From Typha latifolia (taxonomy: Eukaryota; Streptophyta; Magnoliopsida; Poales; Typhaceae), in contig CM034112.1 in assembly GCA_019914945.1 (NCBI GenBank), positions 3,991,001 through 4,055,000 of the forward strand: a stretch of DNA of 64,000 nt, in the 5' to 3' direction. Shown here one piece after another: positions 12,863 to 25,213 of the stretch. The translations under genes and the position numbers were made by a program. Position 1 is the first letter of the stretch. The number at the start of each line of letters is the position of its first letter. Under the pieces are notes generated by a model. It searched no databases. It had not been told where the DNA came from and was given only the letters and a program-made list of their open reading frames with translations.

Positions 12863-13091
12863 CATACCCTGTCATACGCTAAGAGTATCTCTATAAATGA
12901 ATCATACCCTGCCATACGCTAAGGGTATCTCTGTAAATAAATCATACCCTGCCATACGCTAAGGGTATCTCAGAAGAAAGTAATCATACCCTATCATACG
13001 CTAAGGGTATATCAATGATAGTTGTACCCTGTCATACGCTAAGAGTACAACCATTAGTCATTACCATACTCTGCCATACGCTAAGAGTATG
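12863..13091. repeat. Six-copy array of short hairpin-forming repeats
   Basis: Units lie near 12863, 12903, 12943, 12985, 13021 and 13064. Each holds the constant core CATACGCTAAG between arms of the form ATACCCT and AGGGTAT. Four of the six arm pairs are perfect inverted repeats. Spacing is about 40 bp. Confidence 0.9.
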
Positions 13092-14093
13092 TCTAGTACC
13101 AGTCCGGACCAGATACTGTTTCAGCCATCACATCATCTCACATCACATCACATACACATGTACTTTTATGATTTTCTATACATGATAAATCATATGCATA
13201 TATCCAGTACGACAACAGATCATGCAACTTAGGAATTTAGGTGGTAAAGAAGCCAAGAGAAAAATTATGCAATGCCGACTCTAACCATGTATCTAACACA
13301 TGTATACTTTTGCTAGTCTATCACATGCATACTCATGATAAAGATCATCGCGACATAAAAATCATAACAGTATAATCATCTCTATATATCACCAATGTAC
13401 TCATATCTCAGATCAGCCTAATTAAATACATGATAAAATATGCTTGACTGAAATCATCTCTAGATAAAATCATATAATCATGCTGGAGGCCAAAACATGT
13501 GTGTACATAAGATATAATATATCCTAATTTGAGAAAGGCATCTAGGGGATAAGACTACTCACACCACTGCAAATACCAAACCACCACTCGTTCACGTTGC
13601 TACGATAACGATCAAGCCTCGATAGCTAGGTCCATAGGGTCTTGAACAGGGGGGTCGGGATCTAAAATTATTTATAACAAATATGTCAGTCTTTCTATTA
13701 ATTAAAATTAACCCGACAAAAGGATAGTTTCTTGTTGTAATTATGTACTCTTCATTTCTATATTTGTTTTTATTATTTATTAATCATAATTATATTATTT
13801 AATAGTGTATTTAAAATATATTTTATCTATCTATTATTCTCTTTAATAATTAAGAAAATAAGAATTAACTTACTGCAATTAATTACGTAAGAATATACGT
13901 ACATAACCCTAATAATTTCTATTACCTACTTGGGATTAAAATAGTAATTTATATTGTAGGTATTTTGCTAAACATGATATAATTAGAACTATATACTAAC
14001 TATGATATAATTATATTTAATTTGTATAACCTAAATACATTAAATTAACTAAGCTAAACTAATTGCGCATATAAATATATATAATTATATATA

Positions 14094-14146
14094 GTGCTGG
14101 GCTTAGCCCAGCACCATGCACACCAAGGCGCTGGGCCGAGCCCAGC
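14094..14146. repeat. Two adjacent GC-rich palindromes
   Basis: At 14094-14114 there are 10-bp perfect arms (GTGCTGGGCT / AGCCCAGCAC) around one T. At 14130-14146 there are 7-bp arms (GCTGGGC / GCCCAGC) around CGA. They use the same core word. Confidence 0.9.
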
Positions 14147-14164
14147 ACCCCTTGCAGGGTGCAG

Positions 14165-14409
14165 CCAGGAAGAGAAGGGAAGAAGGAGGAGGAGAGGAAG
14201 AAGAAAGAGAAGAAGAAGAAGAAGGAGAAGAAGAAGAAGAAGAAGGAGAAGAAGAAGAAGAAAGAAGAAGAATAAGGTTGGGCCATGGGAGAGGGGTGCG
14301 GTCGTTGGTGGCCACTCAGCGGCCGACCTCTCGCCGACGGCTCAATCCTCCGGTGGTCCGAGAGAAAGCCAACAAAGAGAGAAAGAGAGATAGAGAGAGA
14401 GAGGTAGAA

Positions 14410-14450
<41 letters not shown>
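14165..14450 (+). repeat. GAA/GGA-rich and GA simple repeats
   Basis: Purine-rich low-complexity tracts within the solo LTR. The long open frames over them on both strands (poly-Glu, poly-Arg, poly-Ser) are composition artefacts. Confidence 0.9.
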
Positions 14451-14451
<1 letters not shown>

Positions 14452-14966
14452 GTGGTGGGGAGGGGGGTTGTGGCGACGGCGGCAGGGGCCCACCACGCCA
14501 GCTGGCTCGGCTAGGTTGGCCGGGTCGGCGCTTGGGGCGCGTGGTGCCCATCTCCGCTGCCACTGCATGGCACGAGCTGTCGTGCCATGCAGTGCAGAAA
14601 TTTTTTTTTAGTTTTTTAACCTTGGGTTATTACAGTCTTAGTAGGTTAGGATTTTATTTAATTAGCTAAATCTAACTCTGCACAGTTTTGGGAAAATATT
14701 TACAGAATATTCTACGCATATCCAAATAATATCAAACAAGTTGGATAAGGTCTCTAACATCTAGATCTACAACTTTGATATTTACAACTTCTCCAGATTT
14801 CTTAATCTGAAAAGATAAGGAAGGCTAGTTTAGTTGGTTTGTTAGGGTTTTAATTTAGTTGTTGATTGTTAGAATTTGTTAGAGTTGTTTAATTTAGTTG
14901 ATGAGTCCCTCGGGTGAGCCTCTATATATATGTGAAGAAAATCCTAATTGAAGAAAATCCTAATTG

Positions 14967-15196
14967 GAGTCTGATGAAGAATGCTATTGGATTATTGATT
15001 TCTTACCTCCTTTCATCTCTCTAAACTCTCTCCTTCCTCTCTCTTCACCATCCTTCCACCTCTACCATTGGCAAGGTTTTGGAGTATGATGAAGAATGCT
15101 ATTGGATTATTGATTTCTTACCTCCTATCATCTCTCTAAGCTCTCTCCTTCCTCTCTCTTCACCATCCTTCCACCTCTACCATTGGAAAAGTTTTT
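14967..15196 (+). repeat. Tandem duplication, period about 115 bp
   Basis: Two near-identical copies begin at 14967 (GAGTCTGATGAAGAATGC) and 15082 (GAGTATGATGAAGAATGC) and run through a CT-rich tail ending CCTCTACCATTGG. They lie in the LTR-derived element. Confidence 0.9.
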
Positions 15197-16019
15197 CCTA
15201 ACTTCTAATATCTCTTGACTGTCGAGCCACCCCTATTCTTTGGGATCTCGACCACTTCATTTCCTTCGTCTATATCTCTTGATCATATCCACTATCCACC
15301 TTTACCTCCATAACCATCCATAACCCTAACATCCACTCCACTCATCACCACCATCATCACCCAAGTTATTCCGTGTTTTCGTCCCTGATACATTTTGAAT
15401 CTGTGAAGGGCATAAATATTAAAGTTGTAGATCAGTAAGTTATGGATTTAACCCAATTAGTTTCATAATTTTCTGACTATTGAAAGAATATCTTATGAAT
15501 ATTTTCCCATGGTTGCGCGGACTAATTTCTGTAATATATCCAGATCTTGAAAGAATCGTTGCGTAGCCTATCTTTCATCATACTCCAATTAGGGTTTCCT
15601 TTATATATAGAGAGAGGTTCACCTTAGCTACTCATCAACTAAATTAAACAACTCTAACAAATCCTAACAAATCAACAACTAAGTTAAAACCCTAACAAAC
15701 CAACTAAACTAGTTTTCCTTATCTTCTTAGATTAAGCTTTTATTTTGTTGTAGATAGATTCCGAATCTGGAGAAGTCATGAATATCAAAGTAGATCTAGA
15801 GGTTGGAGAATTTATCCAACTATTTGATATTATCTGGATATGTGTAGAATATTCTACGAATATTTTTCCAAAACTGCGCAAAGTTAAATTTAGTTAATTA
15901 AATAAAATCCTAACCTACTAAGACTCTATCTAAACCAAATAACCAAATAATATAATTAGACTCAATCCATTGAGCCTAATCTCCATTTGATGTGATCCAA
16001 TCTGATCCGGTTCGTATCA

Positions 16020-17795
16020 TTATCTCTATATATTGTGTGCAAAAATTCTTTCTAGTCTTTTGAATATTGCTATGAATGAGGACTATTTGGATGGATTTCA
16101 AATTATGGATGATTTGAAAATTTGTCGCCTTATTATTGTAGACTAAAACAAATATTTTAAATTGTGAGGTTTTACATGAAATTTTAGGCAAGTAGTTTAT
16201 TCTAACCAATCAAAAGGTTAATTAGAGCAAATGAGCTTTCTAGTTTCCTACTTGGGCCAGTTCCACCCTTGGTCAGTCAATCTATGGCTAGATATCTGAA
16301 TATTAGTTAGGGTGGCTATCCTTTTTCTTATTTGGGTGTTACTATTCAGGCTACTATCCTAAGATTAAGCATTTTAAGCATATTATATCTAAGGTTAAGA
16401 GTAAACATAATGGGTGGAGGCTCGCAACCCTAAGCTAGGAAGGGCGAGCTACTCATATCAAGTCTACAATTCTTACAATTCCTACTTATGCAATGTGTAG
16501 CACGACTGTGCCTCTCTTAGTGCTTGACAAAGTGGATAAGGAAGCTAGATCCTAGGTGTATATATCACATTGGGTGGGATAAGTGTCATCGGGTGCATGA
16601 TGAGAGTGGTCTAGGCATTAGGCATCTTCAGGATGCTAAGATCACTCTTATCGGGTCTCATGCTATGGATTTGCTTCAACTGAGTTATAAGACTTGGGTT
16701 AGGCTCAAGGTTTAGAAATATGTCTGTATTAATCCTTAGATGAAGTTAAGAGGGAGGGCCCCTAAGTCTGTGGTCTTTAAACACATATTTGATGCACTTC
16801 ATTCTATCAAGTTGGGTCTCTACAAGATCGTTCGGACTAGTAACGAAACTAAAATTATGGATAATCCTTGGGTGTCTAATATCGTTTTAAATGATTGGCC
16901 GACCTTTGTTAATATGAATATTAGGCTGCACGGTAAAGGTGGATTGGTTAATCACTAATCAACAATGAAATAGGAGTCGAATTGTTAAGTGTTTCGGTCA
17001 GGTCCTTGGAAGTACTGTGTCTTAAGATGCTTCCTTAGTTTATGGTTAAGGATGCTAGGGTTTGGACTCCTAATCTTATTGGCAAACCGACTTCGGCGTC
17101 CATTTCTAAGTTCATTAGAGATTCTAGATCTAAGCTAATAATTACTAGGGTTGATTGGAAAATTCTTTGGAGGATTCTTTTTTCTCTGAAAATTAAAATA
17201 TTTCTATAAAATGTTTTATGGAATAGAGTCCCCACAAATTCTAGACTCCATGAACTTTTGATGCGACCTAACAACCTATGCTTGTTGTGCTAGAAATTTG
17301 AAGAACCCAAAAAGCACCTACTGGTGGAGTGTGCTAGGGCCAAAAGCCTATGGTAGGCTTTGAAACAACACTTGGGTTTAAAATTTCAAGTTGATCAATG
17401 ACTGGATGGATGGAACTTGGATGAAAGAAGGAGAGAACTTGCCAAAGGATGTTGCTTCATTTTTTAAGTGTTTGATTGTGTGTGGCATGTGGTCTATTTG
17501 GAAAGCTCGCAGTGAAGAATTGTTCTAGCATAAAACTACTAGTCAACAATTCATGTTTAGAACTCTAACCATAACCTTGGAGATTATGCAACACAACAAA
17601 AGCACTATTGATTCTGTGACGGTTAATACTGAACCAAAGAGGTGGACGCCTCCACCTACTAGGCTACTAAAGTTTAACATGGATGGTTCTTTTCAAAGGA
17701 GAATGGATCATCTGGATTGGGTTTCATATTCAAAAATTCAATTGGATCCTCAATCCTATTTGACGCACTAAGAGCAAATGCAAAAGACTCGTCGC
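16020..17795 (+). mobile_element. L1-type LINE, piece 4: RT thumb, zinc-binding region and RNase H start
   Basis: Decayed frames give NIAMNEDYLDGF, then GGYPFSYLGVTIQAT (the YLG block of plant L1 ORF2), then GWRLATLS.EGRATHIKSTILTIPTYAM. A zf-RVT-like block near 17200-17350 reads LHELLMRPNNLCLLC..FEEPKKHLLVECARA. RNase H starts near 17640 with WTPPPTRLLKFNMDGSF. Homology fades after about 17795, where LTR-like sequence takes over, so the true 3' end and poly(A) are not seen. Confidence 0.85.
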
Positions 17796-19519
17796 TTCTC
17801 CCTCTTCCCTCTAGCGACCAACCATACCTGAAAGCTCCCTTCTCCCACCTCATCTAGTCCCAAGCACTAATCCATTCACTATATCCATAATCATCTCCCA
17901 TAACCCTAACCACATATTCCATGTCTATCCCGCTATTTCCTGATCTTCAGTCATTATTTTTTTACTTAACTTTCAATCTACTCATCTGATTGATAAGATT
18001 CCAAAATTTAGATCAATCCAACGGTTGGATAGATTCCAGTTATCTTTGCAAGTTCTGTGCTGAGTTCTATCTAGATTATTAAATCGGATAGAAAATCATC
18101 TTCACCAATGGCGATCCTAACACTTATCTAAAATTCTTTTCTTCTCCTCCATTTCTTCTCATTTTATTTCTCTTCCTTATTCTGCTCTCTTCTTCTCCTC
18201 CTCCTCTATTTTCTTCTTCTCTTTCTCCTCCTATATCTTCTTCTTCGCCTCCTTCTCCATCTTCTTCTCCTCCTATATCTTCTTTTATATCTTCTTTTTG
18301 TCCTCCTCCATCTTCTTCTTCTGCTCTATCATCTTCTCTCCCTATATCTTCTTCTCCCCCTCCATGTTCTTCTCCTTCTCCTCCTTTATCATCTTCTCCT
18401 CTTATATCTTTTTCTTTTTCTTTCTTTCTCTTCCATCTCCTCCTTCTCCTCTATCTCTTTCTCCTTCTCCTTATCCTCCTCTATCTTCTTCATCTTACTA
18501 TCTTTCTCTTCTTAAGCAAGTTCTCCTTTATCTTCCCTTCTTACGCAAGCCCTCCTTTATCTTCCTCTATCTTTCTCCTTTATCTTCGTCCGCATTGCAT
18601 CACTTATGCGAAAAATATAAGCTACTGCTCAAGGATATGCTGATCCTATGTCATCAAGTACCATTAGGTCTATAAACCTGACCTCTCAATTATATTTTCT
18701 AAGATCATCTAGTGTCTAGTCTCAGCACTTAATAGTATTACATATGCTCAAACCAGCGCATGTAGTGTCTGATGGTCCCCTCCTAACCTCACAACATCAT
18801 GCATTGATCGATATAAAGTAGGTATTATATGCACTCTGCATCCTAACCCTAAGCTAAGTGAATAAACGAGCACTATCGAAATGAGACTTAACTACATGAT
18901 GATACATGCAAGTGGTGCAGTGATTGACATCATCAATCAAAAGACATGCACATCAAAGTTATCATACCTTAAGAATGGATCAATTATCCATGCATAATTA
19001 TGAAGTAGTAAAACATGCATGACATGAATGCAATGAAACTATAAAGTAAAACATCATTTTAGTATTACATTACTCCTAGACTACAGAGGATTTATTTGTC
19101 TGACACTGCTTCCAAGTTAACTAGTTTCAACTGTGCCAAAGGATCATCCTCACATAATATTGAATCTACCACAATAATAATAGTAATAAAAACATAAGTT
19201 TTTAAGAGTAATTAAATAATCCTACAGACAACCGCTATAGGTTTGGGTACGTCCCCCTAAAAATTCTTACATTAATTATTCAAGTAGAATTGGTATGACA
19301 ATAATAACAGTCTGGCATGTTATTAAAAGTAATTAATAGAATTATCATCAAATTTATCATTTCACTAATTATTGGCCATTTAAAAAAACTAAAATAGACA
19401 ATAATTAATTAACTTACTTTATTGAATATTAAAGCATATTTAATATGATCATCAAACTCTAATTAAAACTAATTCCCAATTGAGAGCAATTAGTTGAGGT
19501 ATTTCATACCACAATCGAG
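17796..19519. other. LTR-like and pyrimidine-rich repeat sequence, no gene
   Basis: The start (17800-18110) resembles in layout and short words the downstream half of the LTR at 6850-7290. A CT/TTC-rich tract fills 18120-18600 and creates a meaningless Ser/Phe/Pro open frame. The rest is AT-rich with short similarities to the long solo LTR. Element borders were not resolved. Confidence 0.5.
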
Positions 19520-20300
19520 AACGAAAGGCAGAGATGAACGCCAAGATTTTAACGTGGAAAAACCTAAACGAGAAAAAACCACGGATCCAAACTCGGATCA
19601 AAACCAATCACTAGAATACTAGCAGTTATAAGACTGACTCACAAAACAACCCGTCGATCCAAACGACTTTGTTCCTCTCAGTCTTGCTCGCTAGAACCCA
19701 CGATTCACTGCTTCTCGTGATTGAAGTCCAACTTCAGTAACTCTCGAGATTGATCTTTCGTCTAGATAGCCCTTAAGATGAAAGATTAACTTTTGTAGAT
19801 GAGTGGAACCTTGTTAGTTGAAGAACCGATGTAGCCTCAAGAAGTCTCCTTCAATAATCCTTCTTCAACCCCCTAGAGATAGGGCATCACAATCCTTATA
19901 TATGATCTCCAAGATAGAGCCAAATTCAAGTCTTATCCGTACTCACGAAAGTCCAAATTTTATCAAACTTTGTTGGTGCGTTCGAACGCGGTCCGGGTGC
20001 GTTCGAATGGCATGACTTGATTTCAGGTGCGTTCGAACGGGCCCGAGTGCGTTCGAACACGACAACTTGAATTCTTCAGGTTGCGTTCGAACGCGTTTGT
20101 GAACGCAGCTCTCGGTCTGTGTGAACGTAGTACCCGCGTTCGAACGCGTTTGTGAACGCAGTGTGAACCTAACAACTTTTCTCCAATAATTTTGCAATTC
20201 TTCAAACCAGAGATATTCTAGACTTGTATAAAACTCATATACATGTAAAAATATACTTAGCATATTTTGTACATAATTGCCAATAATTAAAAACCTAACA
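19520..20300 (-). repeat. Copia 3' LTR, outer end truncated
   Basis: It aligns with 26703-27551 and ends inward at TG/CA next to the polypurine tract. About 87 bp present at the inner end of the other LTR (26616-26702) are absent here. It carries six TTCGAA-centred units at 19981-20145. Confidence 0.9.
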
Positions 20301-20302
20301 AT

Positions 20303-20313
20303 CTCCCCCTTTG
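20303..20313 (-). other. Copia polypurine tract
   Basis: On the minus strand it reads AAAGGGGGAGAT directly before the LTR start TGTTAGG. This is the plus-strand priming site typical of plant copia elements. Confidence 0.85.
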
Positions 20314-22162
20314 GCAATTTGTGACAAAACATCTAGTTTACAAGATATTACAAAGAAATCAAATATGAGCATTCAACAAGTCTAGTACTTTTAGCACATT
20401 AATCCCTGCAAATAAAAATATACCAAACCAAGATCAAGTGAAAATAACTTGAAATGAATAACAATCCAAACACAAATTATCAAGTAAGCAGTTCACAAGT
20501 ACTCAAGCAAACAAAGTTCACAAGTATTCACGCAAAGGTATTTAAGCAGTAAACAGAACCTAGTAAACTCCCCCTATGCCATTACTCCCCCTACACCAGT
20601 AAACTCCTAAACTCCAACACACATCTAAACTCACACTCACTCTCCCCCTTTTTGACACAAATGCCAAAGACTAAGAACTCAGAGAGAACTGACGATGAAG
20701 AATCGACAAGACAAAGTCGAGAACGGTCCCCTGACGTGCTTGCTCAGCTCGTAAATCATTCACGACCGAATAGAGGTCCTGCACCTGAGTTCTAGGTATT
20801 CTTGAGAAAGAAACAAGATGCAAGATTCAATACATGCCCAAAGCAAACAAAAAGATAGCAAGAAAAAAAATTCAAGAAACCATGAAGGCCCTAAATGAAA
20901 TCCATCATCCACTTGAAAATGCTAAGATATCACGTTCAATCACACAAGAAACATCAAGATAGTAACTTTAACGTGATCAAAACTCGAAAACGCATGAAAT
21001 CAATCAAGATCAAGAGACTTAATTGAATAAAAAATAGAAAAATTGATGGATGATCATACCTCGCAAAAGTAAAGAAAAACTAAGAAATTTGGCCGAAAGA
21101 TGCTAGATCCGGAGGAGAACGACCCTTTAAAAGGGTTTGTAGTGAGAAATTTAATAAAAAAGACCAAGATCTTGAAGATTTGAGAGGGAGAAAATAAAAA
21201 GTTTCTAGGGTTTGGAAGATGGAAGATGAAAATCCTTGGGTTCGGACGCAATATATAAAGAATTATCGAGTGCATTCGAACACGCTAGTCACCGCATTTG
21301 AACTCAAAAATTTGCGTTCGAACGGCCTTTTTTTTTAAAGTAAAAAATCTTTTTGGAGATGCACTTCTAGAAATTCAAAATATATTCAAGACATAGAATA
21401 TGACAATCGAATGAAATAAGTCATACATAGATCAAATAAATCATCAAAAGCATATGATAATCAATTCTAATGCATCACTCAAAATTAAATTAATCTTAAT
21501 TAATCATAACAATATACATATGCAAGGTGAGCATAGATAACATGAAACATTCTTCTTAAATAAACTTTCCTATTTAAACAATGATACAACACAGTAGTCA
21601 AACCGACTTAGTATTTAAATATGCACTTTTTGACTTATTCTCCATAACCGAACAGGAATTTTTCCTGTATTATTATTATTATTTTTTTATACATAAACCA
21701 TATAGGTGCAATGATGACTTTCACACATGAGTAGGTAGCCCTTTTCTTGTAGTACATATTAAACAATGTGCAAGAAGATATTCACAAACATCAAAAAAAT
21801 TTATTTAATTTGCAAGCAACGTACTGAGTCAAAATAGACTCTAAACAAGATGGCTTTCACACAAACTCATTGTAGCCCTTTTCATTGATCTTTTATGAAC
21901 GCATTTGTGATGACTAAGCATGAGGTCAAACTGTGCAAATCAACGTCAATAGTGAGCTATTTAAAAAAAAAGTTATGATGTCATGCTCACTCAAGAATAT
22001 ACACATATTATGAGTGCATTAAATTTAGTTTAATTATCATAGAAGTCGAGAGAGTGAACAAATCAGAAATGATACAATATACTGCAACATGACAAAATTG
22101 ACTATCATAACTCATAATCAAGAGAAAAATCATATTTATATGTCAAGAGTATATTATTGAAT

Positions 22163-23215
22163 CTAGGAGTGCATCAATTTTTTTTTTATAACAAAAACTC
22201 TTGACAAATCTGAAACTAAAACTAAAGAAAAGTTCAGAGTAAATAGATCACCCAACTGTTTCTCCGTCTCAACATGTTCTAGTGTTATTGTTTTGTCTTC
22301 AACTAACTCGCGTATAAAATGATGTCGGATATCAATATGTTTTGTACGCGAGTGTTGAACAGGATTTTTCGATATATTAATAGCACTCATGTTGTCATAA
22401 TAAAGCACCATAGTATCTTGTTCAATGCCGTAATCTTTGACTATTTGTTTCATCCATAGTAACTGAGAACAACAACTTCCCGCTGCAATGTACTCGGCCT
22501 CCGCAGTAGATAAAGATATCGAGTTTTGTTTCTTACTGTGCCAAGCAACCAAATTGTTTCCAATATAAAAATATCCACCTGAGGTACTTTTTCTATCATC
22601 ACATGAACCTGCCCAATCAGAATTCGTGTATCCAGATATGATAGCTCCTGAGTCATACATAAACCAGATACCTAAGTCAACTGTGCCACCGACATATTTT
22701 ATAATACGTTTCACAGCAAACAAATGTGTCTCCTTAGGTTCAGACTGAAACCTAGCACACACACCGACACTAAATGCAATGTCTAGTCTACTAGTAGTTA
22801 AGTACAAAAGACTACCAATAATGCTCCCATACAGTGTCTGATCAACACTTTTTCCTGAAATATCCTTACTTAGTTTGGTAGTTGTATTCATAGGAGTTCT
22901 AGCATATTTTGCATTTTCTAAACCGAATCTAGTCACAAGATCCTTAGTATACTTAGTTTGAGCGATAAATATCCCTCTTTCCAATTGAGTAATTTGAAGT
23001 CCCAAAAAGAACTTTAGCTCACCCATCATGCTCATCTCAAAATGACTATGCATAAGATCTGCAAACTCCTTAGCTAATGATTGACTCGTTGCCCCGAAGA
23101 CAATGTCATCCACATATATTTGTGCCACAACTAAACACTTGTTCGACCGTCTAATGAACAATGTCTTGTCCACTCCCCCTCGAGTGAACCTCGCATCCAC
23201 TAAAAAAGTGGTCAA
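22163..23215 (-). pseudogene. Copia reverse transcriptase C-terminal part and RNase H
   Basis: A 350-codon frame contains VAQIYVDDIVFGAT (the catalytic YVDD box), MSMMGELKFFLGLQI, YLTTSRLDIAFSVG, DWAGSCDDRKSTSGGYFYIG, SLSTAEAEYIAAG and SRTKHIDIRHHFIRE, which are the RVT_2 and RNase H blocks of copia polyproteins. The upstream RT part (23216-23720) is still recognisable (IGTKWIYKNKSDEHGNIV, HGYTQVEGIDFDETFAPVE) but has stops and a frameshift. This domain keeps its active-site residues although the element is dead overall. Confidence 0.95.
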
Positions 23216-23722
23216 CTTCTCATACCAAATTTTTGATCTTCGAACCCTTTCGGTTATTCCACATAAACATCTTCATTCAGAGTACCATTCAAGAAAGCAC
23301 TTTTAACATCCATTTGAAACAATTTAAATTTTAAGTGACAAACAATAGCAAGCAGTATACGAATAGATTGTAATCTATTCAACAGGAGCAAATGTCTCAT
23401 CAAAATCTATACCCTCAACCTGAGTATATCCATGTGCTACGAGTCTAATTTTATTTCAAACTATATTGCCATGTTCATCACTTTTATTCTTGTAAATCCA
23501 TTTTGTTCCAATGACGTTCACATTCTTAGGTCTAGGAACTAAATACCAAACATCATTCCTAGAAAATTGCTCTACTTCCTCATGCATAGCATTAACCTAA
23601 GAATCGTCTAACAATGCTTCCTTCACATTTTTAGGTTCAAAAGAAGATGTATAACAAGTAAATGATACCTCACTTTGGATTTGTCGTCTTGTCTTAATTA
23701 GTTTATTCACGTCTCCGATCAC

Positions 23723-25117
23723 TTATGACAATGGATGAATTAATTTCACTCTGGCAGATGGTTCTGGTACGTTGCAGTCATCTTTGTTAATTTCAACTTT
23801 GTCCTCCTCCTGATTCTCAATTTCCAGATCAAGCTCCTTTCCTATTTCTTCGTCATATGTATCTGCAGAAATAAAAATCGGAGTAGCTTCAGTTATATCA
23901 GTCATGGATTCATCTATCATAACATTAGCATATTCCATAACAGTAGAAGTGTTAAGATTAAATATTCGTAGGCTTCTGCTATTATTCGAATACCCTAAGA
24001 AGATGCCTTCGCTACTTCTACTATCAAATTTAGTCAAATATTCTCGATCATGCAAGATATAACATTTACTACCAAAAACTCGAAAATATTTAACACTAGG
24101 TTTCTTACCTTCCCAGATTTCATAAGCAGTCATTTTTGTACCTAGTCTTAGATAAACACGATTTATCACATGTACCACTGTATTGACCGCCTCTGCCCAA
24201 AACCTTTGAGTAACTTTTTTAGCGTGAAGCATAACCCTAGCCATTTTCTACACAACTCGGTTCTTTCTTTCCACAATCCCGTTCTGTTGTGGAGTTATAG
24301 GAGCTGAAAACTCATGTTGAATACCAAGAGAATCGCAAAATATAGAAAAAATTTCATTTTCAAATTCTCTACCATGATCAGAACGAATCCTAACTAGGGT
24401 TGTAGATTTTTTATTCTGCAATTTTAAGCATAGTGATCTAAAAACTTCAAAGGTTTCAGACTTCTCACGTAGAAAGACAACCCAGGTATATCTGGAGTAA
24501 TTATCGACCATTAAGAATATATAGCGTTTACCTCCAAGACTTTCCGTTTTTGTTAGACCCATCAAGTCCATGTGAACTAATTGAAGCACACGGTCGGTGG
24601 TAGCTGCATTTACCTTCTTGTGTGAGATCCAAATTTGTTTTTCAATTTGACACGAACCGCATACTCTTTTTAACATTTCTTTTATCTTTGGTATTCCTCT
24701 TACCACTTCTTGTTTGGACAGAGTAAATAATTCCTTGTGATTCACATGTCTAAGACGTTGATGCCAAAGATCTGCAATGTCGAAAGAGGCACTGTTACAT
24801 TTCAGTTTATGTGGCGTTCCAACAACATAGCAATTATCAAATGTTCTAGATCCATAACATATAACATTACCACCATGATCTAGAATAGTACAATCATTTT
24901 TGGAAAATTTTACCTCATAATCTTCATCACAAAATTGTCTAATGCTCAGAAGATTTGCTTTCAAGCCCTTAACATAAAGAACATTTTCAAGAATAAGAAC
25001 CCCCGGAGAACTTACCTTTTCTTTACCTATTACCTTGGATGAATTACCATCTCCGAATGTCACAACTCCCCCTTCATGTTTTTCAAGATTAGAAAATAAC
25101 AACTTGTCACCCGACAT
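23723..25117 (-). pseudogene. Copia GAG-pre-integrase and integrase; protease site lost
   Basis: Two abutting frames (25117-24248 and 24244-23723) separated by a stop. The HHCC zinc domain reads WHQRLRHVNHKELF...CGSC. The catalytic triad is visible as VHMDLMG, RIRSDHGREFENE and QQNGIVERKNR. The C-terminal part has MTAYEIWEGKKPSVKYFRVFG and DSRSSEGIFLGYS. Upstream, the SRHMSGDK block that follows the protease is kept, but the Asp-Ser/Thr-Gly site is replaced by a short duplicated sequence (GATGAATTACCATCTC, 25035 and 25136). Confidence 0.95.
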
Positions 25118-25213
25118 ATGTCTTGAATGACCTTGGATGAATTACCATCTCTGAGCCTTTAGAATCTCGTCAAGTTTGTTCTTCCCTTTTAGAAATGTCA
25201 CTTCCTTATTTAG

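Larger units (their letters stand above)
11949..14634 (+). mobile_element. Long solo LTR (probable Tekay/Del-type gypsy), nested
   Basis: 2686 bp beginning TGTGACACCC and ending GGGTTATTACA, with perfect 5-bp duplications GTCTT at 11944-11948 and 14635-14639. The terminal sequence and length fit LTRs of the Tekay/Del chromoviruses as I know them. No internal coding region is present, so it is read as a solo LTR. It carries a six-copy hairpin repeat (12863-13091), two GC-rich palindromes (14094-14146), a GAA-rich tract (14165-14272) and a GA microsatellite (14378-14450). Confidence 0.75.
11849..16019. mobile_element. LTR-derived element with two LTR copies in inverted orientation, inserted in the LINE
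   Basis: The ends are TGGTACGAATC and GTTCGTATCA, flanked by TTATC (11844-11848 and 16020-16024). The left copy is 11849-11948 plus 14640 to about 15540, interrupted by the solo LTR at 11949-14634. The right copy, about 15560-16019, is its reverse complement, so both outer termini are the same LTR end. A related single LTR is at 55256-56229. LINE reading continues across the junction with YILCAKILSSLLNIAMNEDYLDG. The inverted arrangement is unusual for an LTR element. It may have come from insertion of one LTR next to another followed by deletion. Confidence 0.7.

Noticed and set aside
12863..13091. CRISPR-like repeat array
   Set aside because: Eukaryotic LTR context, variable arms and short similar spacers; it is a tandem hairpin repeat.
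14059..14568. Long open frames on both strands
   Set aside because: They are poly-Ser, poly-Leu or poly-Glu products of GAA and GA simple repeats.
18298..18675. 125-codon open frame
   Set aside because: Pyrimidine-rich low complexity, no protein-like pattern.
19943..20332. Minus-strand frame rich in RVRTH repeats, also at 27127-27567
   Set aside because: Translation of the palindromic LTR array, not a protein.
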